This document shows, one piece after another, positions 1 through 9,700 of a DNA stretch of 43,212 bases; position 1 is the stretch's first letter; each line of letters begins with the position of its first letter. A program made the translations under genes and the position numbers. The notes under the pieces were generated by a model that was not told the DNA's origin, ran no database searches, and saw only the letters and a list, made by a program, of their open reading frames with translations. Source of the DNA: B1Sed10-231 sp046483385 (GTDB lineage Bacteria > Planctomycetota > Brocadiia > SM23-32); the NCBI GenBank assembly GCA_046483385.1, contig JAWODG010000103.1, positions 1 to 43,212 of the forward strand, in the 5' to 3' direction.

Positions 1-248
1 AGGGCAACACGGTCGTCGTATCAAAAAACGTCGACGACGGCACGGCGGCCATCCACATCGCCCGCTCCCCGGACATCGAGCTGGACTGCAACGATATCGC
101 CCGCGAAACAGGCAACGTCCTCGGCGGCGGCGGAGGCGGCAAGCCAGCGGTGGCGCAGGCCGGCGGCCCCAACGTCGACGCTCTCGACGACGCATTCGAG
201 CAGGCCATGTCCCTGGTCAAAGAGCAGCTGAAAGAAAAACATTTATGA
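1..248 (+). CDS. alaS: Alanyl-tRNA synthetase, C-terminal end (partial)
   Basis: Only the last 81 residues are present; the gene begins before the window. The reading frame starts at base 3 and stops at a TGA (246-248). The tail contains the glycine-rich block GGGGGGKPAVAQAGG followed by an acidic helix. This is the typical end of the DHHA1 domain of alanyl-tRNA synthetase, which helps form the C-terminal tRNA-binding and dimerisation region. The ATG of the next gene overlaps this stop (ATGA), which suggests translational coupling. A stand-alone DHHA1 protein cannot be excluded because the catalytic part is outside the window. Confidence 0.82.
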   Translation, partial: GNTVVVSKNVDDGTAAIHIARSPDIELDCNDIARETGNVLGGGGGGKPAVAQAGGPNVDALDDAFEQAMSLVKEQLKEKHL

Positions 249-1696
249 ACCACCCGCGTTTACCACACCACCGTATGGGCCGGTACCTCGATATCGGCGC
301 CTCCACCACCGACGTGCTGGTGCTTAACCCGCCCCGTTTCTGGGTCCGCAGCCTGCTGATGGCGGGCAATGACCTGACCAACGCGCTGGTCGAGAAGTTT
401 GGTGTCAGCCAGGACGAGGCGGAGAAGATCAAGCGTCGCATCAGCCAGAGCCGGCACCGCGAGCAGATCATGAACATACTGGAGCCGGTTTTCGACGAGA
501 TCGCCAACGAGATTCAGCGCTCCCTCGGCTACTACAAGAGCCTGGTGCGGGAGGTGAAGTTCGAGAAAGCCCTGCTGATGGGTAGTGCCGTGCGCATGGC
601 CGGCACCCGAGAGATGCTCGGGCGCAGGCTGCAGTACGACGTGGGTAGCATGCAGAAGCTCGAGCGAGTGAAGATGGCCCCCGGGTTGGATTCGGAGGCG
701 CTGCAGGCCTCCTTGCCCGGGTTTGGCGCCGCGCTGGGACTGCTGGTGCAGGGCGCCGGGCAGGCACGCGTGGGCATCAACATGGTGCCCGAGGAAATCG
801 CGCTGGCCGGAGAACTCTCCGAGAAGAAGCCGTGGGTGCTGGCCGCCGCCATCGGACTGCTGGTCGTGGTGGGCGTAGTTTTCGGATTCGAGACGGCCTA
901 CGGTGCGAGGCTTGAGAGCGTGGACCGTGAGGTCCGATGGGAGCTTGTCGAGCAGATAGACGACCTGGAGCAGCAGTATCAGTCGAGGCAGGACCGCATT
1001 GAGCAACTGAAAAACAACCCCGTGGCCCGGTTGGCCTCCCCCGGCGTGGAGCGGGACATGTACCTCGACCTCCTGCCGGCTTTGGCTCAAGCGCTGCCGC
1101 GTGATGTCTATCTGGTCTCGATGAACTGCACCTGGCAGGAGCCGGACGAACTCGAACAGTTCGCGGAAGAGGCGGGGCAGGCCGTTCGCGGACGCAGAAG
1201 GCGGCAACCGAGGGCACCTACAGGGCCGCAACCGCAGCAAGGGCCGCCGGAATGGTTGACCGAGGCAATGCTCACTGGCGAGGGCGGGCCGGAGGGGATT
1301 CCCCCGGAGGCTCGCGGGGGCAGACAGCGCGATCGGCAAACCCAGGAGGGCTTTGCCATCGGTGAAGTGCAGCCCGAGAAGTCCACCCAGTCGGAACTGG
1401 TTGTTCGCTTCTCGGCCGAATCGCGCGTCGTGCGTCGCGGCAAGGCGTTCATCGAGGAGCAAGTACTCGGCTCATTGCGAGAAGCCAGGTTCGGCGAGGA
1501 GGATGCCCCTGTCTTCAAAGAGGTCCGCCTGATCGGTGAACTGAGAGATGTCTATCGCCGTGCGCTGGACGGAAAGGAAGTGGCCGAGCCCGCCCCCGGA
1601 CGGACTGAGCACTATGTGGCGTTCGACGCGTACGGTGTCGTCAATTTGGAGCGCAGTGAGAACGTTTCGGGGCAGCAAGGGCGCACCCAACAATAG
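245..1696 (+). CDS. PilM (C-terminal half)-PilN fusion, type IV pilus-like inner-membrane protein
   Basis: 483 residues. Residues 11-180 match the second half of the actin-like protein PilM: GRYLDIGASTTD is the phosphate-binding turn that normally lies about 190 residues into PilM, and RSLLMAGNDLT and a GLLVQG region follow. The N-terminal PilM half is absent. A short INMVP stretch then leads to one membrane segment (about 196-222) and a PilN-like periplasmic part with a coiled coil (222-260). A disordered Pro/Gln/Arg-rich insert spans about 310-370. PilM on the cytoplasmic side and PilN in the membrane normally form the alignment complex linking the motor to the secretin. The start overlaps the alaS stop; Met11 (base 275) is an alternative. 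Either the protein is a natural short form or the 5' end has been lost. Confidence 0.78.
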   Translation: MNHPRLPHHRMGRYLDIGASTTDVLVLNPPRFWVRSLLMAGNDLTNALVEKFGVSQDEAEKIKRRISQSRHREQIMNILEPVFDEIANEIQRSLGYYKSLVREVKFEKALLMGSAVRMAGTREMLGRRLQYDVGSMQKLERVKMAPGLDSEALQASLPGFGAALGLLVQGAGQARVGINMVPEEIALAGELSEKKPWVLAAAIGLLVVVGVVFGFETAYGARLESVDREVRWELVEQIDDLEQQYQSRQDRIEQLKNNPVARLASPGVERDMYLDLLPALAQALPRDVYLVSMNCTWQEPDELEQFAEEAGQAVRGRRRRQPRAPTGPQPQQGPPEWLTEAMLTGEGGPEGIPPEARGGRQRDRQTQEGFAIGEVQPEKSTQSELVVRFSAESRVVRRGKAFIEEQVLGSLREARFGEEDAPVFKEVRLIGELRDVYRRALDGKEVAEPAPGRTEHYVAFDAYGVVNLERSENVSGQQGRTQQ

Positions 1697-1753
1697 GAAT
1701 CCCCTCCCGGCCTGGCGTTGTTTGGCCGGAGGGAGGCTATACGGAGAGAGACA

Positions 1754-2893
1754 ATGGATTTGATCACGAGAAACAAGTTCTGGATCGGCGTCGGACTGCT
1801 GGTCTTGGTGGCCGGCGTGGCGTTCGGGGTCTTCTTCGTCCCCGTCCGGGCCGGCAATACCCGTCGCGCGGCTGAAATCCGCCGGAAAGCCCAGTCCGTG
1901 GCGGAGTATAAGGACAAATCCGGTATCGTCAACCAACGATGGATTGAGCAGGCGGAACGGAGTGTTGAGGAGTGGCAGGAAGAAATCCGGCAGATCGGCC
2001 GGAAACTGGAAACGCAGGACAGCGCAATAGAACAACTGTTCAAGGACCCCGACAACCCGGGGCGCGAGGATGCGCTGGAGGCCGGTATGTGGAAAATGGT
2101 CTACAGAGAGAATATCCGCTCGCTCCGTGAGACGGGTCGGCGTGCGTTCAAGGTGTTCGGCGATCAAGCGCTGGTGACCACAGAATACGGTGACGAGTGG
2201 CCCCCATCGGAGGAGATGCGGCGGGAGGAGAAGAAATACTGGGTCCAGAAACTCATCGTGGAGGCCCTGGCCGGGCTCAACAGAGAAAGCGGGCGTCCCG
2301 TCGTGCCCGTTTTCGACAGCTTCAGCTTTGTTCAGGAGCCCGAGCGCCTGCTGCATCCGAGCCACAACAACATCTTCAAACCCGTTCCCTTTGAAATCAG
2401 GTTGGCCTCAACGTTTCCGAACGTGCCCCTGGTCGTCCACGCCTTGTTGAACAGCGAGGCCAACTGCCAGATAACCAGCATCCAGGTGGAACGTTCCGAC
2501 CGGGCCGGTGAGCGGCGCAACGTTGCTCAGGCACAGCATCTTGAGGTGGAGGCCCCCGAGATGCAGGAGCCCGAAGAACCCCGGCGGGCTCGCCGCACAT
2601 CCGCCCCGCCTCCCATCGCGCCGGATGCGCAACAGGCCGGCCCCCCGGCGTGGCTGACAGAGGAAATGTTGATGGGCGAGCAGGGCCCGCCTCCGGAGGT
2701 TACGGGGCAACGTCAACGCGAGCGGGAGCCGAGCCGGCAGCCCAGAGCCCGCCGGCCCAGTACCCGCCAGCAACGAGCCGAACCCGCGGAAGAGGTGGAA
2801 CTGCCCGCCAATCTGGTTGATGTTACCCTTAAAGGCTACGTGCTGGATTACGTCGAGCAGCAGACCCAGGGCCAGCAGTCGGCAAATCAGTGA
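1754..2893 (+). CDS. PilO-like membrane protein of the pilus alignment complex
   Basis: 379 residues. One N-terminal membrane segment (about residues 7-30) is followed by a coiled coil (about 45-115) and a periplasmic domain, the architecture of PilO and of the Amuc_1100-type proteins of Verrucomicrobia. A disordered, Pro/Arg/Gln-rich insert (about 270-355) precedes the last beta segment. The insert carries GPPAWLTEEMLMGEQGP (296-312), nearly repeated in the upstream PilM-PilN protein. The ATG at 1754 is preferred because a purine-rich GGAGAGAG lies just before it; the longer frame from 1718 has no ribosome site. It lies 57 bases after the PilM-PilN stop, in the same operon. Assignment to PilO rests on position and architecture, not on strong motifs. 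Confidence 0.6.
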   Translation: MDLITRNKFWIGVGLLVLVAGVAFGVFFVPVRAGNTRRAAEIRRKAQSVAEYKDKSGIVNQRWIEQAERSVEEWQEEIRQIGRKLETQDSAIEQLFKDPDNPGREDALEAGMWKMVYRENIRSLRETGRRAFKVFGDQALVTTEYGDEWPPSEEMRREEKKYWVQKLIVEALAGLNRESGRPVVPVFDSFSFVQEPERLLHPSHNNIFKPVPFEIRLASTFPNVPLVVHALLNSEANCQITSIQVERSDRAGERRNVAQAQHLEVEAPEMQEPEEPRRARRTSAPPPIAPDAQQAGPPAWLTEEMLMGEQGPPPEVTGQRQREREPSRQPRARRPSTRQQRAEPAEEVELPANLVDVTLKGYVLDYVEQQTQGQQSANQ

Positions 2894-2930
2894 GGGCCCA
2901 CGCGGATAACTGCAGGCAGGAGAGAAGATA

Positions 2931-4286
2931 ATGCCAGTCCAGAAAAGGGGCTTTGCCTTCCGCTACTTCGATAAGATCCTCTGCGGTGTCGTGGCTCTTG
3001 GCCTGATTGTCGGCATCGGTTACGGCCTGATGCGCAATGCCGGCTTTGCGGAAAGAGTCAACCCCCAGCAGATAGCGCGCGACATCGAAGAACTGAGGAG
3101 ACGACAGGGTGGGGACCTGCCGTCTGTCGCCGAGCCCCAGTTGGAAGAGCAGATACTCGGCCGGCTCGAAAACGTCGATCAACCCCGGCCGGTGCGGGAC
3201 ATGATGTTGCCTCCGTTGCCCTATGCCTATCCGGAGCAGAGAGTTCCCCCCGAGGTGGAGTTCGAACTCGAGTTCAGCGCGCCGCTCGCGCCCGGCAGCG
3301 TGACCGTCGAGGGCAATGAGTTTGCACTGGAGGTTCTGGAACACCCGGTTGCGGGGGACTACCGTCGCGTAAAAGTTGCCAGCAAGCGGTGGGAGGAACA
3401 GGCCAGCGTTGTGGGCAAAGCCGGTGAGGTTAAGCATATCTATCCCGTCGTTATAGACAGCGCCGTGGGCAAGACCCCCTATCCCCCCGTGGATCTCAGA
3501 GTGCTCAACCGACGGGAGCAGGTGCGCCTTTCCTTCAGGCATGACTCCCGCGTGGAGCAGGAGGGCGTCGAGATACGCAACTACGAAGTGTGGCGGCGGG
3601 ATTGGAGCGACCCCACCGCGGAGTACAAGCTGGTGGCAGCCGTGGCGCCCACAGCCGAGGCTGAAGGAGTCGGGCAAAGACGCCGCAGCCCGCAGCGTGC
3701 CACCGGCGATGTACCGGAAGGTCTGGAAGGTGTGCTGCCGCCCGAGATGCTGCGTGAGATGCAGGGAAGGACACAGCCCTCCCGGCGACGAGAGCAACCC
3801 ACCCGGGGTGAGGAAGAGCAAGCGCAGCAACCGACTGAGCGCGCCGTCGTCTGGGTTGACCAGGAGGTGGAGCCGGGAAGAAGGTACGGCTACAAGGTGC
3901 GTACAGTGGGCAAGAACACTTTTCCCACCGAGGGTCAATTCACCGAACCCCTCACGGCCGAGGTTTTCCCGAATCTTGACTTCAAATTCACGTTGCCCGG
4001 CATGGACAGTGTCCGCGTGGAAGTCAGGAAGGAGTTCGACGACGGGCGTGTGCGGGGTCAGAGTTTCTGGGTCGCGGTCGGCGAGGAGATCGGCCGAAGC
4101 GTCAGAGACCGGCGCACCGACACCACGCGGGATTTCTCCACCGGCTACACACTCATCGACTTCCACTCTCGGGCCACCGTGCCGGATTCGGGCTTGCCTT
4201 CCAGCCGGATTATCTGCATCGATCAGGACGGTGTCCTGCGCGAGAGATACCGCAACGAGACCCGTCTGAACGCGCTCTGGGACTGA
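2931..4286 (+). CDS. Membrane-anchored periplasmic protein of the pilus cluster, unknown function
   Basis: 451 residues. A short cytoplasmic tail with a membrane segment at about 14-35 is followed by a coiled stretch and beta-rich sequence. The part around 175-330 (VDLRVLNRREQVRLSF... EIRNYEVWRRD... GRRYGYKVRTVG) resembles fibronectin type III modules, interrupted by a charged Gln/Arg/Glu-rich insert (about 245-305). In position it corresponds to the third small membrane gene upstream of the secretin in PilMNOPQ-type clusters, so a PilP-like connector to the secretin is possible, but there is no recognisable PilP motif and it is not a lipoprotein. GGAGAG precedes the ATG by 10 bases. It follows the PilO-like gene after 37 bases. 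Confidence 0.6.
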   Translation: MPVQKRGFAFRYFDKILCGVVALGLIVGIGYGLMRNAGFAERVNPQQIARDIEELRRRQGGDLPSVAEPQLEEQILGRLENVDQPRPVRDMMLPPLPYAYPEQRVPPEVEFELEFSAPLAPGSVTVEGNEFALEVLEHPVAGDYRRVKVASKRWEEQASVVGKAGEVKHIYPVVIDSAVGKTPYPPVDLRVLNRREQVRLSFRHDSRVEQEGVEIRNYEVWRRDWSDPTAEYKLVAAVAPTAEAEGVGQRRRSPQRATGDVPEGLEGVLPPEMLREMQGRTQPSRRREQPTRGEEEQAQQPTERAVVWVDQEVEPGRRYGYKVRTVGKNTFPTEGQFTEPLTAEVFPNLDFKFTLPGMDSVRVEVRKEFDDGRVRGQSFWVAVGEEIGRSVRDRRTDTTRDFSTGYTLIDFHSRATVPDSGLPSSRIICIDQDGVLRERYRNETRLNALWD

Positions 4287-4434
4287 CGATAGCCCTGAAG
4301 TCCGGGCCTGTGGAAGGTCGGCCACGAGCAGGCAGAAGAACGCAACTAACAGCCTTGGTTAGAGGACGAGAATCGGCGAGCCGGCGTTCTGGCGCCTGTC
4401 GGGGCTGACGACATACTTGCGACGAGGAACTGTC

Positions 4435-6594
4435 ATGCATCGTGCCCCCTGTGCTGCTGTTGTGTTATACGTGGCCGTACTTGTCGGTGTCGGCCACTTG
4501 TCGGGTTGTGCCCCTCAGGCCCGGCCGAAGACCCCCGCCGCCGCAGAGGAAGCCTCCGTTGATGTCGAAGCCACTCTGCAGCGCATCGACGAGGTCTATG
4601 CAGACGGGCAGTACGAGCGGGCCGGGGCCTTGCTGGAAGGGCTGAGCAGGAACTCCGAGCAACTCTCCGAGCAGCAGCGAACACTGGTGGAGGAGAAGAC
4701 CCGCCGCGTCGACAGTATTCTACACGAGCGCCGAATTGCCCCCGAGCAAGCCGTTGCACAGGCTCCGGCTGAGCCGCCGGCAACCGGGGCAGAGCAGCGC
4801 TCGCCCGAGCAACCCAAACCGGAAACGGTGCCCGGCCGAGAAGCGGCCGCGGGGAAGGAAGGGGCGAGCGAACAAGCAGGTCCGGCGGAGCCGGCGCGTG
4901 AGGTCGAGGAACGGGTGCTGGCCGAGCAGCATGACACCGAAACGGGGACCGAGGCAGCGGCCGGCCCGAAGCCTGAGGTGCGTCGGGAGCAGTGCGGGAA
5001 GCTGCTGGCGATGAGCGACAGATACGAGACGGCGGGCGAGTTTGAAAAGGCGGTTGAGGTCCTGTCGCTGGTTCAGCAGGCACCCCCGGGTTTGGCGCCG
5101 GAGCAGCTTCGGTCGCGGGCGTCCGAGAAACTTGAGGTCCTCGCGCATCGGGTCAAAGAGCAGAAGCGGGAAGCCGACAGGATCATCAGTATGTTCCAAA
5201 GGCCCCGGCGGCTGCTGGAAGAGGGCAACGTTGAGGCGGCGCGCGAGACATACGAGCAGGTCATCGAAGAGGCGCGCATGGCGAACCTTACAGGGGAAGC
5301 GGCGGTTTCCGTATTCGCTGAGGCGCACCAGGTTCTGCAACAGGACTTCGCCTCTGCCCTCAGAAGGGAGGCGCCGGACTACACGCAAGAGGCCCGCAGG
5401 ATGTTGGAGCAGGCGCGAGATAACCTGGCCACCTCCCTGAGCCGGATGTACCTGGAGGCCGGCAACCCCGAGGGAGCGGAACCCCACCTTCGCCGGGTGG
5501 CCGAGCGGGCATCCGGTGAGACGGCCTCTTGGGCCGAGCAGAAACTGGAAGAACTCGATCAGGTCAAGGAACGGGCTCGCGAGGAACGCCTTCAGCAGAC
5601 CGCGGACCAGATCCAGCGAGCCTACGAACTGGCGAGGAAGTACACCGCCCTTGCCCGGGAAGGCCGGCTGGACGCCGCGGCACGGACAGCGCAGAAACTG
5701 GCCGACGCCCGCGTCGAACTGGCCGCACAGAAAGCCAGCCTTGCACTGGACCGGTGGGCATGGGAAGAAGCCGGCCATTTGCTGGACGGTGCTCCGGCGG
5801 CGGCCGCTACGGCCGCGCTCGTGGAGAACAATATCACGCCGTTGCGGCGGCGCCTGCAAACCGCTACGTCCGCCGCCGGGAACCTGAAAGCAGCCGAGCA
5901 GGCAATTGGGGAAGGTAACTTCCAGAAGGCTTCCGGTCTGCTGGAGGCAGCGTGGGAGCTGAAGCCGCTGCCGGAACCGCTGGCCCTCCGGTTGGAGACG
6001 CTGGCCGGGGTGCTCGAGCCGGTCCGCCGGGCCAGGGCACGGGAGATGGAACAGCGGAACTGGCGACGCACGGGCCTCCGTAGCGTGGAAGAAAAGCTGG
6101 CACAGCTCGAACAGCGTGAACAGGGCTGGGAAGATTACCTTGCCATCCTGCGCGGTGTGGTGGCGGGAGAACTGGAAGAGGCTCGCGAAGAGCTTTCCGT
6201 TCTGCTGTCGCAGCCGGCCGGCCTGGAGGAAGCAGAAGTCGCGCACGCCCGCTCCCTGTTCGCCGGGCTGGCCGAGGATCCCGAGGCCGCCCGCGCCGCG
6301 GCACAGGAGAGGCTGCAGGAGGCGCGCGAACTGCTTGAGGACGGCCGCTACGTGGAGGCCGCCGAGGCGCTGAAAGCCCTCAGAGGGATGGAGGGGCATT
6401 CTTTGGTGCAGGGAATCCGGCGACGGACCGGAAAACTTGAGGCCGAAGTCAGGGAAGCAGAAGCCCGGGCCGAGCAACTCTACCGTGCGGCCGTACAAGC
6501 CCGTGAGAACAACGAAGTGGAGCGATTGAAGGATATTCTGGAGGAACTGAACAGCAGCTACAGGCACACCCGGATCTTCCAGGAGCGGCGGTGA
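4435..6594 (+). CDS. Large coiled-coil/TPR-like lipoprotein of the pilus cluster
   Basis: 719 residues. The N-terminus is a lipoprotein signal with lipobox LSGC (Cys25), so the protein should sit in the outer or inner membrane facing the periplasm. Residues 30-165 are low-complexity (Pro/Glu/Ala/Gln). The rest is almost all helical, with many Ala/Glu/Arg repeats of the form 'A..L...G.Y..A...L', the look of degenerate TPR or coiled-coil repeats. Its place just before the secretin suggests a pilotin- or scaffold-like partner, comparable in role to PilF/PilW TPR lipoproteins; this is inference. The ATG at 4435 is chosen because GAGGAA lies before it and the lipobox follows; the upstream TTG at 4417 would add six residues to the signal. 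Confidence 0.68.
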   Translation: MHRAPCAAVVLYVAVLVGVGHLSGCAPQARPKTPAAAEEASVDVEATLQRIDEVYADGQYERAGALLEGLSRNSEQLSEQQRTLVEEKTRRVDSILHERRIAPEQAVAQAPAEPPATGAEQRSPEQPKPETVPGREAAAGKEGASEQAGPAEPAREVEERVLAEQHDTETGTEAAAGPKPEVRREQCGKLLAMSDRYETAGEFEKAVEVLSLVQQAPPGLAPEQLRSRASEKLEVLAHRVKEQKREADRIISMFQRPRRLLEEGNVEAARETYEQVIEEARMANLTGEAAVSVFAEAHQVLQQDFASALRREAPDYTQEARRMLEQARDNLATSLSRMYLEAGNPEGAEPHLRRVAERASGETASWAEQKLEELDQVKERAREERLQQTADQIQRAYELARKYTALAREGRLDAAARTAQKLADARVELAAQKASLALDRWAWEEAGHLLDGAPAAAATAALVENNITPLRRRLQTATSAAGNLKAAEQAIGEGNFQKASGLLEAAWELKPLPEPLALRLETLAGVLEPVRRARAREMEQRNWRRTGLRSVEEKLAQLEQREQGWEDYLAILRGVVAGELEEAREELSVLLSQPAGLEEAEVAHARSLFAGLAEDPEAARAAAQERLQEARELLEDGRYVEAAEALKALRGMEGHSLVQGIRRRTGKLEAEVREAEARAEQLYRAAVQARENNEVERLKDILEELNSSYRHTRIFQERR

Positions 6595-6618
6595 GCCGGG
6601 GAATGGCGTAAGTTTTCC

Positions 6619-6647
6619 TTGACAAGCGCCTCGTTTTAGCCCTTAAT
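6619..6647 (+). promoter_or_regulatory. Sigma70-type promoter upstream of the secretin
   Basis: A perfect -35 TTGACA (6619-6624), a 17-base spacer and -10 CTTAAT (6642-6647) lie in the gap between the lipoprotein and secretin genes. The context (T-rich run, then TTGACAAGCG) is almost the same as at the first pilin promoter at 33650. It would let the secretin be expressed separately from the upstream genes. Confidence 0.5.
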
Positions 6648-6754
6648 ACGCACCGTTGATTCGCCAACTGGACAAAAACAGGAAGCTGGACAACCCCATG
6701 GACACTGGATCCGCCGTTTCCGCCGGGACAACGGGCAACTACCGGAGGCCGATG

Positions 6755-9700
6755 ATGCTTAGGAAAATTGCCGTGGTATCTGTCAGCTTGTTGGGGCTCA
6801 TTGGCATGTCGCCATTCGTCTACTGCGCTGAGACGGAAAGCGACAGCCCGCCGAGCATCAGTGAGATGGAAGAGTTCGTGGAATCCACCGGCGAAGAGAC
6901 CGCCGTGGACGTGGATGCCGCGCTGGACAGGGCGGAGGCCAAGCTCGAAGAAGGGAAGCCGGCCGTGGCCGGCGAAATCCTCAACCAGCTTCCGGTTGAC
7001 CAGATGACTCAGGCCCAACTGGCCCGCGCCGGAGAGCTGGCCGAGCAGGCCGGTGCCAGCCTGCAGGTCCGTGAGGAGCAAATCGCGGCCGAGGTCGAGG
7101 AACAGGCCGCTCCCGCTCCGGAGCCCATGACCGAGGAAGAGAAAAAAGCCATGGAGCTCCAGGAGGAACTGGCGCTCAAGTTCAAGACCGAAAGACAAGC
7201 CCGGCAAGCCCGCGCGCAGGAACTGGTCGAAGAAGGTAACTACCTTTTGTACCATGAGGACGAGGCCGAGAATGCCTACGACCTGGCCCAGCGTGCCCTC
7301 CAGCTCGACCCGACCAACGAACAGGCGCAGAACCTGCGGATAGCCGCCGGCCTGAAGGCGGGCAAACCGCAGGAAGAGCGGATATTCGAGATGGAGAAGA
7401 TGGCCCGCCAGCCGACCATCAGGCAGCAGAGCGCGCGCCAGGCGTTGGAGAATTCGCTGGCCACCGCTCGCGAGGCCTACCAGGAAGGCGATTACCAGAC
7501 CGCAGTCGAGCGCCTTCGCAACGCTCGCCTTATCACGGAAACCCTCTCCACTTACATGGACGTCAGTGCCCAGCGCCAGGAAGTGGAAAGCATGCTGGAG
7601 GTCGTGCAGGAGGACTATCAGGAGCACCAGAAGGAACTCGCTGCCCAGCGCCGGCAGGAGGCTGCCGAGCAGGCCGAGGAAATGGCCGGCAAGATCACCG
7701 AGGAGGAACGCCGCGAGAGCGCCCGGCGGGTCGAGGAGATTATCGACCTCATCGAAGATGCGGAATACGATCGGGCCGACCGAATCCTGGACGACTGGGG
7801 GGTCGATGACCCCAGCGAGGAACTGGTCCCCCGCCTGCGCAAGCGCGTCAATGAAGCCCGGCACGGGTATAGAATGGATCGGATCAACGCCGCCCGAGAC
7901 CGGGGCGACAACTGGTGGGAGCAGGAGGAAGCTGAACGCGAAGTGATCCCCGAAAGACTGTTCAACTACCCGGACAAAGCTTTCTGGAATGAGGTCGTTG
8001 AGCAGCGTTCTTCGGCCCTTTATCCGTCCGTGCAGATAGCCGAGGAACTCTCGGAGGAGGACCGCGTTATCCGGGAAGAGCTGGAGGAAGTCCATGACTG
8101 GCAGTTCCAGGACACCCCTCTGCCGGAAGTGGTGGAGTTCCTGCAGCAGATCACCGACGCCCCCTTCATACTCCGCCGGGAAGACCTGCCTGCGGGCCAG
8201 GCGCCGGTGACCTTCCAGATGAGAACTACGCTGGAGAACGCGCTGGAGCATATCACCGAACTGACCAACATGGCCTGGAAGATCAAGCGCGGCGCCATCG
8301 TGATCGGTGCTCCCGAGTCCCTTCGCGATTACGAACAGCGGGTCTATCCCGTGCTCGACCTGTTGATCAGCCGGCAGGATGCTCTGGGTGCCCAGGGCGC
8401 CGGCCGAGGTGGTGCCGGTCTGGGTGTTGGCGGTGCCAGCGTCGGCGGCGACGGTGACGGCGGAGGAGGTGGATTCGGCGGACAGTTCGGCGCGGATTCC
8501 GCAGCACGTACTGCACCGCAGTTCGGCGGCGGACAGGGCGCTGGCGGCCCCGGCGGCCAGCAGCAGGCCCAGTTGCTGGTGCGCGCACAGAACCTGGTCC
8601 TGCTGATCAAACAGATATGCGCGGCCGATTCGTGGCGCACGGCTGGTGCTCCCGGAGACGGGGATGGCGGTGCCGGTGGTTTCGCCGGCGGTTTCCAGGA
8701 GGGCCCCCCGCCGGGTCTGTTCGGTCAGGAGGGTGGGTTCGAGGACTTCGACGCTGAGCAGCAACAGCCCGCCGGCGGTCCCGGACTGCCACAGGGGGAA
8801 GCGTACGTGCTGCCCAACGATCCGGGCCAGATTATCGTCTACCAGACTGCCGAGGTTCACGACTGCATGGAGCGGCTGCTGAAGGACCTGCGTGCCAGCA
8901 TGAGAATCCAGGTCTACGTGGACTTCCGCTTCCTGCAGGTCAACACCGACTTCTTCCGTGAGGTGGGCTTCAACTGGGACAGCTTTACCTGGGATTCCAG
9001 CCAGTTCACTGGTCCATTTGGCGCCCTTCGCGGCACAGGGATTTCCAGCCCGGCGTACGGTGGTTTTACACCCTTTATGCCACCCACAGTCGTTGATCTG
9101 GAATTCTTCCCTGACGAGGACGCGGATAACCCGACTGAAGGGACGTATATCCCCATACTCGGGCCGGATAACCTCTGGTTGACTCACCCATTCATCGAAC
9201 CGGAATGGGAGATTGACGAGGACCAGGGTGGCGTGATCGAATGGGAGAAGGGAGAGTCGTTCCTTATCCCCGGTGCTCCTCCCTTCATGGGAACTGGGGT
9301 TCCTTTCTACAACCAGCAGGCCGGGTTGAACCTCGACCTCGGCTACGGGAGCGATGATTTCAACCTGTCGGGTTTCTTCCGGCTGGCTCATGAACGGAAC
9401 GCCGCGCGGACTCTGAGCGCCCCTCAGATCATGCTGGCCAACGGTCAGCAGGGCTACATCCTGAACAGCACGGAGTTCGATTACATTGAAACATACGACG
9501 TAGAAGATAACGTCCTGATCCCCGAGGTCGAGACCGTGACGAGTACTATCGGTCTGATGGTGCGGCCGGTGGTAAGCGACGATCTGAGGTATGTGTTCCT
9601 GGAGCTGGCTCCTCAGATTGCGGACGTTGACCTTACACAGACGGCTGAGTTCCAGACGTTCGTCGGGCAACCCGGCGGAGGCGACGGTGATGCCGGGGGC

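Noticed and set aside
6449..9670. 1073-residue minus-strand open frame
   Set aside because: It is the antisense shadow of the secretin gene; the plus strand has signal peptide, ribosome site and secretin motifs.
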